Below are positions 29,032 to 41,926 of a stretch of DNA of 64,000 bases, in pieces. The translations under genes and the position numbers were made by a program. The notes below the pieces were generated by a model. The model searched no databases. It worked only from the letters and a program-made list of their open reading frames with translations, and had not been told where the DNA came from. Within the stretch, counting starts at the first letter, position 1, and each line of letters starts with the position of its first letter. The stretch comes from an uncultured Alphaproteobacteria bacterium (GTDB lineage Bacteria; Pseudomonadota; Alphaproteobacteria; HIMB59), in contig CABYQR010000001.1 in NCBI GenBank assembly GCA_902521155.1, forward strand, positions 180,279 to 244,278, in the 5' to 3' direction.

Positions 29032-30021
29032 ATGATATCTAAGGGATGTAAATCTATTTTTCCAATTCAGCATCAAGAAATATTTGATCGCTATAAACAA
29101 CACGTTCAATCATTTTGGACACCTGAGGAAGTCTCGCTTCAAGATGATTTGAGAGATCTTAAGACACTAACTGAAGGTGAGAGGCACTTTATCAAACATG
29201 TTTTAGCGTTCTTTGCAAATTCAGAGGCAATGATAAATGAGAATCTAGCTTCTAGGTTTTACAATGAAATTTTAATTCCTGAGTCTCGACTATTTATTAC
29301 TATGCAAATGCTTAATGAGTCAATCCATGCTGAAATGTATGGTCTCCAAATTGAAGCTTATGTCGAAGACCCTGATGAGAAAGATAAATTATTTTCTGCC
29401 ATTCAAAACGTTCCGTGTATTAATAAAAAAGCGCAGTGGGTTGCTAAATGGCTAAATGGTAAACAAAATCTTCTAACACGACTAATAGCTTTTGGATTGG
29501 TGGAGGGATTATTTTTTGCAGGATCCTTTTGTGCAATTTATTATTTTAGAAAAAGAGGATTACTACCAGGCTTAGCTCTCTCTAACGATTGGATCGCCAG
29601 AGACGAAGGAATGCACTTTAGCTTTTCTGCTTTAATGTTTAAAACTCTGAGCACGAAGTTCAATAATGGAACGTTATCCGATGGCGATATTAAATCTATG
29701 GACTTAATAACAGAGCTTGTGTCTCAGTCAGAGTTTGAAGAAATAGTCAGAGAAGCCGTGGAATTTGAAAAAGAATTTGTAACTGATGCTCTTCCTGTTG
29801 ATTTAATAGGTATGAATAAAGATATGATGTGTATGTACATTGAAGCTGTATCAGACCGTATTGCTGATTTATTTGGATTTGATCGTGTCTATAATACAGA
29901 AAACCCTTTTGATTTTATGCGAGCTCTTGACGTTCAAAATGTTACTAATTTCTTTGAGAAAAGAGTTTCTGAATACCAGCGTCCAACTGATCGCTCATTG
30001 TCTTTTGATGAATCTTTCTAA
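29032..30021 (+). CDS. nrdB: Class I ribonucleotide reductase beta subunit
   Basis: LTEGERHFIKHVLAFFANSEAMINENL, NESIHAEMY, RDEGMHFSF; SD aaggag. Confidence 0.97.
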   Translation: MISKGCKSIFPIQHQEIFDRYKQHVQSFWTPEEVSLQDDLRDLKTLTEGERHFIKHVLAFFANSEAMINENLASRFYNEILIPESRLFITMQMLNESIHAEMYGLQIEAYVEDPDEKDKLFSAIQNVPCINKKAQWVAKWLNGKQNLLTRLIAFGLVEGLFFAGSFCAIYYFRKRGLLPGLALSNDWIARDEGMHFSFSALMFKTLSTKFNNGTLSDGDIKSMDLITELVSQSEFEEIVREAVEFEKEFVTDALPVDLIGMNKDMMCMYIEAVSDRIADLFGFDRVYNTENPFDFMRALDVQNVTNFFEKRVSEYQRPTDRSLSFDESF

Positions 30022-30261
30022 GTGCAAGTAAAAATATACAGTAAAGAAAATTGTGTTTTTTGTGTTAAAGCCAAAGCTGTTTTAGAGAAACATAACCCCG
30101 AGGTACTGATGTTAGACGAAGATTATAATCGTGACCAATTCTTTGAAATATTTCCTACTGCAAAAACTTTTCCTCAAATAATTATTAACGAAGAAAAAAT
30201 TGGTGGATATCACGAATTAGAACGTTGGATGGCATTTAACAAACCAGACGATAACTTCTAG
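30022..30261 (+). CDS. Glutaredoxin-like protein
   Basis: VKIYSKENCVFCVKAK; TFPQIIINEEKIGGYHEL. Confidence 0.88.
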   Translation: MQVKIYSKENCVFCVKAKAVLEKHNPEVLMLDEDYNRDQFFEIFPTAKTFPQIIINEEKIGGYHELERWMAFNKPDDNF

Positions 30262-30824
30262 TGCCCTCATATAAGTACCAAGAAATATTAAATTTTTGGT
30301 TTGAAGAGTCGTCTTCAAAGGATCACTGGGCTAAAAACAAGGAATATGATCAGAAAATAAGAGAGCGTTTTTTAGATGATGTTGAAAAAGCTATTCGGAA
30401 TGAATATGATTATTGGCAAGATGAGGCTAAGAGTAGTTTAGCACTTGTTATTCTCTTAGACCAATTCTCTAGAAACCTTTATAGGGAAGATCCAAAGTCC
30501 TACACACAAGACACAAAGGCAAGATTATTAGTGACAGAGGGTGTTGACCGACAGTATTTAGATGAATTAGATGTATCAGAAAGACTATTTTATCTATTAC
30601 CCCTCATACATAGCGAAGATCTTCAAGATCATATTTATGTTCATCAGTTGGGCGAAGTTTTTTTAAAAGAAAATCCTAACTATGAAAATATAAAAAAGTC
30701 TTGGGGTGATCACATGGTTGTTATTAAAAAATTTGGTAGGTATCCTCATCGAAATAAAATACTCAATCGAAAATCAACACCAGGGGAAATTGAATTTCTT
30801 AAAGGACCTAATTCCTCTTGGTGA
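30261..30824 (+). CDS. DUF924 family protein
   Basis: EILNFWFEES, VILLDQFSRNLYREDPKSY, GRYPHRNKILNR. Confidence 0.88.
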   Translation: MPSYKYQEILNFWFEESSSKDHWAKNKEYDQKIRERFLDDVEKAIRNEYDYWQDEAKSSLALVILLDQFSRNLYREDPKSYTQDTKARLLVTEGVDRQYLDELDVSERLFYLLPLIHSEDLQDHIYVHQLGEVFLKENPNYENIKKSWGDHMVVIKKFGRYPHRNKILNRKSTPGEIEFLKGPNSSW

Positions 30825-30829
30825 TTTAT

Positions 30830-31465
30830 TCAAATATCTTGTATTGGGCCCTTGATAAAACTCAATTTTACAATTTTCTCTAATCCACCCTGATCGCATA
30901 TCACGGCTTCCGTGATGGTTAAGTCTTGATAGTTAAGGTTATCAAATTCTATATTTAAGCAATTTTCATTTGAGTTATTGATGAATTTAGATTTTATGGA
31001 ATAGGTAATTTGCTTTTCAAAAATTCCACTTAAAATAATAAAATCATCAGACTCCCCAGTAATTTTTTGAATCTCTTGAACTATTAAATTTTTAGACTGA
31101 TCTTCTAACATAAACTCAGGTCTATTGTCTTCTATAGATGCAAATTGCATAGTGTTGAAAGTTAATACTGATCCTAAAGAAGCAGCTAAGATAGAGCCAA
31201 TGGTTGGGATAATTCCAATTTTTAATTTTGAAAATTTTTTCCAAATACTCTCCTCTTCAACAAGTAGATTTTTAATTGAAGGAGGGACTTCATCTTTGAT
31301 GATTTTCGCATAAAATGCTTTCACATCTTGATTGATCTTTCTTAAATCTTCAACTTTTTTTCTAATCTCTGGATCAACATTCATGATTGTTTCAAATTCT
31401 TTGAGCTCTTGTTCCTTTAACTCTCCATCAATATAAGAATTAATTTTCAGATCATCAATTTTCAT
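30830..31465 (-). CDS. Membrane anti-sigma factor-like protein
   Basis: KINSYIDGELKEQELKEFE N-terminal anti-sigma-like segment, single TM segment, overlaps the ECF sigma gene. Confidence 0.75.
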   Translation of the reverse strand: MKIDDLKINSYIDGELKEQELKEFETIMNVDPEIRKKVEDLRKINQDVKAFYAKIIKDEVPPSIKNLLVEEESIWKKFSKLKIGIIPTIGSILAASLGSVLTFNTMQFASIEDNRPEFMLEDQSKNLIVQEIQKITGESDDFIILSGIFEKQITYSIKSKFINNSNENCLNIEFDNLNYQDLTITEAVICDQGGLEKIVKLSFIKGPIQDI

Positions 31466-31961
31466 TTAATCCATCCTTACTTATCAAAGCTTTTAATTTT
31501 TTCCTTGATTCATTAATTCTACTCATAACTGTGCCTATAGGAATATCTAGTATTTCAGAGATCTCTTTATAAGATCTTTCTTCAATTGTAGCTAAAAGAA
31601 AAGTTGATTTTAAATTTTCTGATAATTCATTTATCAATTTATGTATTTTTTTGTGTTTTCTTTTTGAGTCTATTGCTTCGTTAAGATCAATATCATTAGT
31701 AGAAAAGGTATTAGAAAAATCCTCAATATTGTATGTTTCAACTTTTCTTTTTTTTAGTTTATCTTTCCAATCATTAGAAATGATTTTATAAAAATAAGCA
31801 TTTAAATTATCAATATGATTTATATCTTTATTCATTGACAAAATTTTGATTATAGAATCTTGGAGAAGATCATCACCTTTATCAATACTTCCGGTCAGTC
31901 CGTATGAATATCTTCTAAGTTGTGGCACCATCTCTAATAACTTTTTTTTTACTAAACTCAT
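31455..31961 (-). CDS. ECF-family RNA polymerase sigma factor
   Basis: Region 2 GDDLLQDSIIKIL; region 4 RSYKEISEILDIPIGTVMSRINESRKKL. Confidence 0.92.
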   Translation of the reverse strand: MSLVKKKLLEMVPQLRRYSYGLTGSIDKGDDLLQDSIIKILSMNKDINHIDNLNAYFYKIISNDWKDKLKKRKVETYNIEDFSNTFSTNDIDLNEAIDSKRKHKKIHKLINELSENLKSTFLLATIEERSYKEISEILDIPIGTVMSRINESRKKLKALISKDGLNEN

Positions 31962-32011
31962 ATCTCTTACTTATAGGAGTTTTATCTTAAAGTATAAGAC
32001 GAGAGACCACT

Positions 32012-32037
32012 AAATTTATTCGATATCGAATAAATTT
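32012..32037. promoter_or_regulatory. 26-bp perfect palindrome AAATTTATTCGATATCGAATAAATTT
   Basis: Read directly; central in the 120-bp divergent region. Confidence 0.7.
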
Positions 32038-32081
32038 TATTTTTATTCGTCATAGTTAGTATGATAAAAAAGGAGGTTAAA

Positions 32082-33473
32082 ATGGGAATAAATTCAATAA
32101 AAAAAAAGATAATTTCGATAAAACTAGTATCATTTCTGATTATTGCTAATTTTTTTTTGATAGGTAGCAATTTAGAATTAAATAGATTAAACAATAGTTT
32201 TACTAAATTTGATATTTTTCCATCTGCTTTAGCTAAAGAGGATAAAAAAGCTGAAAAGGCATCAAAAAAAGAGACGAAATCTGCTGAAAAGGCATCAAAA
32301 AAAGAGACGAAATCTGCTGAAAAGGCATCAAAAAAAGAGACGAAATCTGCTGAAAAGGCATCAAAAAAAGAACCTAAGAAACTAGATAAAGGTGCCAAAA
32401 AAGAAGATAAAGATCAACAAAAGAAGGTTGATAAGGAGCTTAAAAAACTACTAAAAAAAGCAGAAAAAGATAAGCAAAAAGAAATAAAAGAGTCTCAAAA
32501 ACTTACAGCATGGTCAGATAAAAAATTTGATCAAGCTTTTGAAGGCTATGCAAAAAAAGTTCAACAAGCTCAACTAAAATATCAAGAAAAGATAGCTACG
32601 CTTGTAGAAGGAGATAGTGCCAAAGCAGCCTTTAAAATAGAACAGCAAGAAGACAAACTAGCTAATCGATTAGCTAAGTCTGATAACCAATTTATTGAAA
32701 AAATAAATAATGTATCAAAAAAATTGGAAAAAAGTGAATCTACTTCTTTAGTTCAAAGTGGTTGGGTAAAAGAAGAATTGTTTGCTAAAGATTTCACTAA
32801 TCATGGGCAACGAGTAAAAACTTATGTGGAAATTGCTAAGGCCCAAGGCCTACCTGCATATGTTGGGGCTCTTCAAGCAAACTTTGGTAATCCCTACGAA
32901 ACAGGAATAGATGATCTAAATAAACAAATTGATAGTCTTAATAGTTTCATTGAAGAGGCCAATTTAGAAATTGTTACTAATCAAAATACTATTTCAGATC
33001 TATCAACACAATTAGGTTTGGCTGAAAGTGAAGTTGTTAATTTAATTGGAGAACTAAATTTAAATAACGAAAATCTTGATACTATTACAAATCAAATAGC
33101 TAAAATTAATAGTTCATTAATTGATGAGACATTATCTGAGGATGAAGTATCAATTCTTCAAGAGCAGAAGAATAACTTAAACTTACAACTACTAGAGTTA
33201 TCTGACAATACAGATGAATTAAACCAGCAGATCTCCATTGTTACCAAAGAAGTAAAGAGTTTTGAATCTAGTATTCAAAACCTAGACGTTAAAATCAATG
33301 ATTTAGAGACAAAAATAATTGTAAGTGAGCGAGAAATAGTAACAACTGAAATAGAAGTTGTTGAAACCATTGAAAACGTTAAACCTGGCGTTGGTCAAGA
33401 ATTTGAATGGGAAACTGTCAATCTAGATATTAATCAAGATGGAGTCGTAGATGAAAGTGATATTCAGACATAA
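32082..33473 (+). CDS. Secreted Lys-rich repeat/coiled-coil protein with C-terminal EF-hand/dockerin-like loop
   Basis: ATG after SD AAGGAGG; N-terminal hydrophobic signal; AEKASKKETKS repeats; heptad-rich middle; C-terminal DINQDGVVDESD. Confidence 0.8.
   Translation: MGINSIKKKIISIKLVSFLIIANFFLIGSNLELNRLNNSFTKFDIFPSALAKEDKKAEKASKKETKSAEKASKKETKSAEKASKKETKSAEKASKKEPKKLDKGAKKEDKDQQKKVDKELKKLLKKAEKDKQKEIKESQKLTAWSDKKFDQAFEGYAKKVQQAQLKYQEKIATLVEGDSAKAAFKIEQQEDKLANRLAKSDNQFIEKINNVSKKLEKSESTSLVQSGWVKEELFAKDFTNHGQRVKTYVEIAKAQGLPAYVGALQANFGNPYETGIDDLNKQIDSLNSFIEEANLEIVTNQNTISDLSTQLGLAESEVVNLIGELNLNNENLDTITNQIAKINSSLIDETLSEDEVSILQEQKNNLNLQLLELSDNTDELNQQISIVTKEVKSFESSIQNLDVKINDLETKIIVSEREIVTTEIEVVETIENVKPGVGQEFEWETVNLDINQDGVVDESDIQT
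32250..32370 (+). repeat. 33-bp in-frame tandem repeat, three identical copies plus a partial fourth
   Basis: gctgaaaaggcatcaaaaaaagagacgaaatct at 32250, 32283 and 32316, partial from 32349. Confidence 0.95.
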
Positions 33474-33852
33474 ATTCATCAAAGCGAATATTGGAAGCTG
33501 GCCATTAATTTTAGGGCTAGCTTTTTTTTTTCTCACCCATATAAGCTCTGCTGAAGAAATTATAGACGAACAAGTATACAGTAATTTAACAGAGCAAGAG
33601 CTTGAGGCTGCCACTGTTAATTTAGTATTGGCCTTAGAAACTCTTCCAGATGGTGATCAAGTTGAGTGGAAAGCAGGCCAATACTCAGGTTACGTAATCC
33701 CATCGTCAACTTTTATTAATGAGGAGGGATATTTTTGTAGAGAGTATCTTGAAGTTTTTCAAAAATTCTCAGAATACAACATGTATCAAAACAAAGCTTG
33801 TAGAGACCATGATGGGGAATGGGTATGGTTTGAAACTATTTTTACTGAATAA
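33451..33852 (+). CDS. Surface antigen-like secreted protein (RT0821/Lpp0805 type)
   Basis: Signal peptide; LPDGDQVEWKAGQYSGYVIPSSTF...CREYLEVF...ACRDHDGEWVW. Confidence 0.65.
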   Translation: MKVIFRHKFIKANIGSWPLILGLAFFFLTHISSAEEIIDEQVYSNLTEQELEAATVNLVLALETLPDGDQVEWKAGQYSGYVIPSSTFINEEGYFCREYLEVFQKFSEYNMYQNKACRDHDGEWVWFETIFTE

Positions 33853-33885
33853 TACTTAAAATTTATTTTTTATACTCATTTAAAT

Positions 33886-36564
33886 TTAATGAGCTTCGCC
33901 CCAATTTAAGCCACCACCGAAGTCAACTTTAATAGGAGTTTTAAAAGATTTATATCTTTGATGAGACTCCTCCATTAATTGTGTAATTTTAGGGATAATA
34001 TCTTTTTCATCTTTATGTATCTCAAACAATAATTCATCGTGAACCTGTGATGTCATTTTTGATTTAAAATTATTTTTATTTAAGTATTGATGAATTTCTA
34101 GCATTGCTATTTTTATTAACTCTGATGCTGTTCCCTGAATGGGTGCATTGATCGCTTGTCTTTCAGCGAAGGAACGAAGCATAAAATTTTTAGCATTGAT
34201 ATCTTTAATATGAGACTTTCTTCCAAAAAGATTTTCTACGTAACCTAATTTCTTCGCCTTATCAGTTGTTGCTTTCATGAAATCATTGATGTTTGGGAAT
34301 TTCTGAAAATAGTTATCAATGAAAAGCTTTGCTTCAGCATTACTGACGCCTAATTGTTTTGCTAATCCATACTGGCTGATACCATAAATAATTCCAAAGT
34401 TAATAATTTTGGCCATTCTTCTGTCATTATCATTGATTTCTTTTTTATTGAATACTAACTGACCGGTACTTTGATGAATATCTTGATCTTCTTGAAAAGC
34501 ATTTAATAGATTTGGGTCCTCACAGGCCTCACAAAGGACACGAAGCTCGATTTGAGAGTAGTCAAAACTATATAATTCATGATCTTTTTCAGCAATAAAT
34601 GCCGTTCTAATTTTTTTACCTATTTCGGTCCTAATTGGAATATTTTGTAAATTAGGCTCTGAAGAGCTCAATCTGCCTGTAATAGTAGCTGCGATATTGA
34701 AGGTACTGTGAACTCTATCATTAGCATCAGCGCGTTCCGCCAGAGATGAGGTATAAGTAGAAACTAGCTTAGAGTACTGGCGCCATTTTAGGATATGAGA
34801 GGCAATTTCTATACCTTCTGACTCTAGTTGTTCTAAAACTTTAACATTTGTTTGAAAATCTCCAGCTTTAGTTTTTTTAGTCACTTTGACATCGAGTTTT
34901 TTAAGAATTTCAGTTAGCTGTTTTGGCGAACCTATATTGAATTCTTCCCCAGCAATTTTAAATATTTTGCTTTCTATTTTTTCAATTTCTTTATTGAGGT
35001 CTTTTTCTAATTTAGTCAAAAATTTTAAATCAATCTTACAGCCATTTCTTTCAACCTCCTGTAAGACAAGACTGAGTTTTTTATCAATATCATAATAAAT
35101 ATAACTGTCTGGGTTTTGAGATATTTGCTCTTGCAATGCTTCGTATAACTGGTGAGTAGCATACGCATCGTGAGCTGCATAATTAGTTGCTGACTCTAAT
35201 GGGACTTCAGAAAAATCTTTATATTTTCTTTTTGACTCATTTTTAATGACATCCTTAAATTTTTCTTTTTCTTCACCAAAATAATAATAGTACAAGTCCT
35301 CTAGGTTGTGCTTTGTTAAACCATTGTTGACAAAAAAAGACATGAGTAGTGTGTCTTGAAAAGAAACTGTATTAACTTTAAAACGCTTTAGAATAACACA
35401 ATCATATTTGGCATTATGAAATATTTTTAGAATAGACTCATCCATACATAATTCATTAAGTGCTTTTAAGACTTTATTTTGATCTATTAGAGATAATTCA
35501 TTATCGGGTGATTTAAAAGGTAAGTAGTAAGCTTGATTTGAATTAGACAATGAAATACCAATTATATTTGCTTCATTAACATCTAAGCTGTCCGTTTCTA
35601 GGTCAATAGCTAGGGTTTTTTCTAAATTAAGTGAATTAAGATATTCGATCATCTCCTTAGACTTAATTATGGATTTAAATTCAATTTTTGATTTGGAGAC
35701 ATGGGGCTTTGTTTCGTTTGCACTGGTGCGAATTAGTGATTTAAATTCATATTTTTTAAAAAAATCATTTAGCTTTATTGAGTCATCAAACTCTTTTAAC
35801 TTTTCAATTTTGATTGGTAGCTCCAAATCATTTTTTAAAATCACTAATTGATGGCTGATTTTGGCTGACTCTTCATGGTCATGAATAAGATTTTTGATAC
35901 GAACATTTGAGATTTGCTCTTTTTTTTCTAAAAGCTCCTCAAAAGTACCAAATTCATTGATAAGTTTTGCTGCCGTCTTAGGTCCAATACCAGGTACTCC
36001 TGGAATATTATCGACACTATCTCCAATAAGGGCCTGGACATCAGTGATCCTATCTGAGCCTACGCCAAATTTTTCCATAACCTTTGCTTCATCTATCTCT
36101 ACATTTTTCATGGGATCCATAATGCGTGTATTAGGAGATAGTAACTGAAATAAATCTTTATCAGAGCTAAAGACTGTCGTAGGAATTTTATTATCTTCTC
36201 CGTATTTCACATAGCTTGCAATAACATCATCTGCCTCAAAATCTTTTTTCTCTATTACGTCTAAACCAAATGCTTCGATAGCCTCTCTAATAATTCCAAA
36301 TTGGGGAATAAGATCTTCTGGTGCTTCACCTCTATTAGCTTTGTATTCAGGGTACAGAGTATTTCGAAAAGTATTTTTACCTGCATCAAGAATTAGTAAA
36401 ATTTTATCCTGGGGGTGCTCTTCAATTAAGCGTAGCATCATATTACAAAAACCATAGACAGCATTTGTAGGAATGCCTTTTGAATTATTCATGGGAGGTA
36501 GGGCGTAATAGGCACGAAAGATATACCCAGAGCCATCGACAAGAATTAAACGAGACTCAGACAT
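33886..36564 (-). CDS. polA: DNA polymerase I
   Basis: 5' nuclease LVDGSGYIFRAYYALP, 3' exo DLETDSLD, pol motifs DYSQIELRVLCEAC and QVHDELLFEI. Confidence 0.98.
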   Translation of the reverse strand: MSESRLILVDGSGYIFRAYYALPPMNNSKGIPTNAVYGFCNMMLRLIEEHPQDKILLILDAGKNTFRNTLYPEYKANRGEAPEDLIPQFGIIREAIEAFGLDVIEKKDFEADDVIASYVKYGEDNKIPTTVFSSDKDLFQLLSPNTRIMDPMKNVEIDEAKVMEKFGVGSDRITDVQALIGDSVDNIPGVPGIGPKTAAKLINEFGTFEELLEKKEQISNVRIKNLIHDHEESAKISHQLVILKNDLELPIKIEKLKEFDDSIKLNDFFKKYEFKSLIRTSANETKPHVSKSKIEFKSIIKSKEMIEYLNSLNLEKTLAIDLETDSLDVNEANIIGISLSNSNQAYYLPFKSPDNELSLIDQNKVLKALNELCMDESILKIFHNAKYDCVILKRFKVNTVSFQDTLLMSFFVNNGLTKHNLEDLYYYYFGEEKEKFKDVIKNESKRKYKDFSEVPLESATNYAAHDAYATHQLYEALQEQISQNPDSYIYYDIDKKLSLVLQEVERNGCKIDLKFLTKLEKDLNKEIEKIESKIFKIAGEEFNIGSPKQLTEILKKLDVKVTKKTKAGDFQTNVKVLEQLESEGIEIASHILKWRQYSKLVSTYTSSLAERADANDRVHSTFNIAATITGRLSSSEPNLQNIPIRTEIGKKIRTAFIAEKDHELYSFDYSQIELRVLCEACEDPNLLNAFQEDQDIHQSTGQLVFNKKEINDNDRRMAKIINFGIIYGISQYGLAKQLGVSNAEAKLFIDNYFQKFPNINDFMKATTDKAKKLGYVENLFGRKSHIKDINAKNFMLRSFAERQAINAPIQGTASELIKIAMLEIHQYLNKNNFKSKMTSQVHDELLFEIHKDEKDIIPKITQLMEESHQRYKSFKTPIKVDFGGGLNWGEAH

Positions 36565-36596
36565 CTAATGAGACTACCAAAGATTGCGGAGAGATA

Positions 36597-37154
36597 CTAT
36601 TCTTTCGGGGCGTGTTTATTAAGAATTCTTTGTAGTGTACGACGATGCATTTTTAGTCTTCTTGCAGTCTCAGAAACATTGCGATTACATTGAGTGAATA
36701 CTCTTTGGATATGTTCCCATCGAATTCTATCAGCTGACATAGGGTTTTCAGGTGGTGGAGGTAGTGAAGATGCAGTTGCAGACATAAGAGATTTTTCAAT
36801 ATCATCTATATTAGCAGGCTTAGTTAAATAATCATCAGCACCTAGTTTTACAGAAGAGACAGCAGTTGCAATATTTCCATAACTGGTAAGCATTACTGTA
36901 CGACATTCAGGGTTTTTATCTTTAATAACCTTTATAACGTCTAATCCTGATCCATCCCCTAATCGAAGATCAACAATTGCATAATTAAAGTCATTATTGG
37001 TTAAAACATCTAAGGCTTCTTTTTTGGAAGCTGCAGCCGTGACGGTAAAATCTTTTCTTTGAAAAGAGGTTGTTAGACGCTCCCTAAAAGGTTTGTCATC
37101 TTCTATGATAAATAAGGTTTTTTCTTGTTCTATGTTTGTATCTATTTCTGCCAT
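36597..37154 (-). CDS. regA: Response regulator RegA/ActR/PrrA
   Basis: LFIIEDDKPFRERL receiver; C-terminal HTH RNVSETARRLKMHRRTLQRILNKHAP. Confidence 0.92.
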   Translation of the reverse strand: MAEIDTNIEQEKTLFIIEDDKPFRERLTTSFQRKDFTVTAAASKKEALDVLTNNDFNYAIVDLRLGDGSGLDVIKVIKDKNPECRTVMLTSYGNIATAVSSVKLGADDYLTKPANIDDIEKSLMSATASSLPPPPENPMSADRIRWEHIQRVFTQCNRNVSETARRLKMHRRTLQRILNKHAPKE

Positions 37155-38389
37155 GTTAAAGTTACTTCCGCTCCATTGTTATTTTGTACTAAAATTTCAC
37201 CATTTAGATTTTCGATCATTTGTTTTGTTATAAATAGGCCAAGACCCATATTTACCCCTGTTTCGGGCCTAGTAGAATAGAATGGTTTACCAAAATTAGC
37301 TATAAACTTTTTATCAAAGCCAGGCCCATCATCGCGTATTGTAATACTATATTCTGGGCCTTTAGAGCCTACTATGATGAGAATTTCATGATTTGCAAAA
37401 CTAATTGAATTTTTGATAATATTATTCATTGCTATATTAAGCTCTGGGGTAATTTTGATATTAATATTTTTAGATTCCTCATCTGAGCGGTAGTCTAATT
37501 TAATATTCTTGTAGTTGTTATCAAACTGAGCGCAAAGTGATTGTGCGTATGCATCCAAAGACATATTACTAATTTCTTGAGTTAATTCTTTAGACTCAGG
37601 ATTAGTCGATAGGTCTTTGAGGATTGCTTTACAACGATCTAGTTCTAGTTTGAGGGTTTGAATATCTTCATTATATTTTTTATTTAATTGTTCATCTTGA
37701 TCAAAATCTCCAACAATAAGATTAATGGTGTTTAAGGGCGTTCCCAATTCATGAACTGCGGCAGCTGCTAGGCCTCCTACTTTCAAAAGCTCTCTTTCAT
37801 TTTGTAATTGTTCTCTGGAAAGCTCGTAGGCATTTTGAGTGCTTTTATAATTTAGAGAGAAATAGTAGAGATAAAATACTAAAAAGATACTACTTATAAA
37901 TAATGATATCATTATTCCTAAACTATAATTAATGTTAATTTCAGGTCTTACTTCGAGAGGGAGATCTAAATAAAAATTAAAAATTAAAGCAAAGCATACA
38001 AGTGACAAACTTAAGATAGCCATAATTTTTTCTATTGTGAGGTAGGAAGCAGCAATAGCGATGGGTGCTAAAATAATAAAGATAAAGGGATTAGTGTACC
38101 CTCCATTTAATGCAATCAATAAAGAAATTTGTAAGATATCAAAACATAAAAAAATAAAAATTTGTTTTTCAGATAAAACTTTGTCTCCTTTTTTTAAGAG
38201 GTAATAGGATATTCCCACACTCAATAATAAACAGAAGGCGACTAACCAAGATAAGTAGGTAACTTTTAAAGAAAATTCAAAAAAATATTGTGATACTATT
38301 AGAGTTATTGCTTGCCCCGCAAAGGCTATAATCCTTATAAGTAAAAAGTCTGAGGAATTAACAAATAAAAGTTTGTTTTTGTTTTCCAA
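37142..38389 (-). CDS. regB: Redox sensor histidine kinase RegB/ActS/PrrB
   Basis: GGYTNPF quinone-site motif, HELGTPLNTI H-box, ELDRCKAILKDLS redox-Cys region. Confidence 0.9.
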   Translation of the reverse strand: MENKNKLLFVNSSDFLLIRIIAFAGQAITLIVSQYFFEFSLKVTYLSWLVAFCLLLSVGISYYLLKKGDKVLSEKQIFIFLCFDILQISLLIALNGGYTNPFIFIILAPIAIAASYLTIEKIMAILSLSLVCFALIFNFYLDLPLEVRPEININYSLGIMISLFISSIFLVFYLYYFSLNYKSTQNAYELSREQLQNERELLKVGGLAAAAVHELGTPLNTINLIVGDFDQDEQLNKKYNEDIQTLKLELDRCKAILKDLSTNPESKELTQEISNMSLDAYAQSLCAQFDNNYKNIKLDYRSDEESKNINIKITPELNIAMNNIIKNSISFANHEILIIVGSKGPEYSITIRDDGPGFDKKFIANFGKPFYSTRPETGVNMGLGLFITKQMIENLNGEILVQNNNGAEVTLTWQK

Positions 38390-38390
38390 C

Positions 38391-41926
<3,536 letters not shown>

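Noticed and set aside
31982-32398. Minus-strand ORF with repeated FFDAFSADFVS
   Set aside because: Antisense shadow of the in-frame 33-bp repeat; the plus-strand ORF has SD, signal region and C-terminal motif, and this ORF crosses the divergent promoter.
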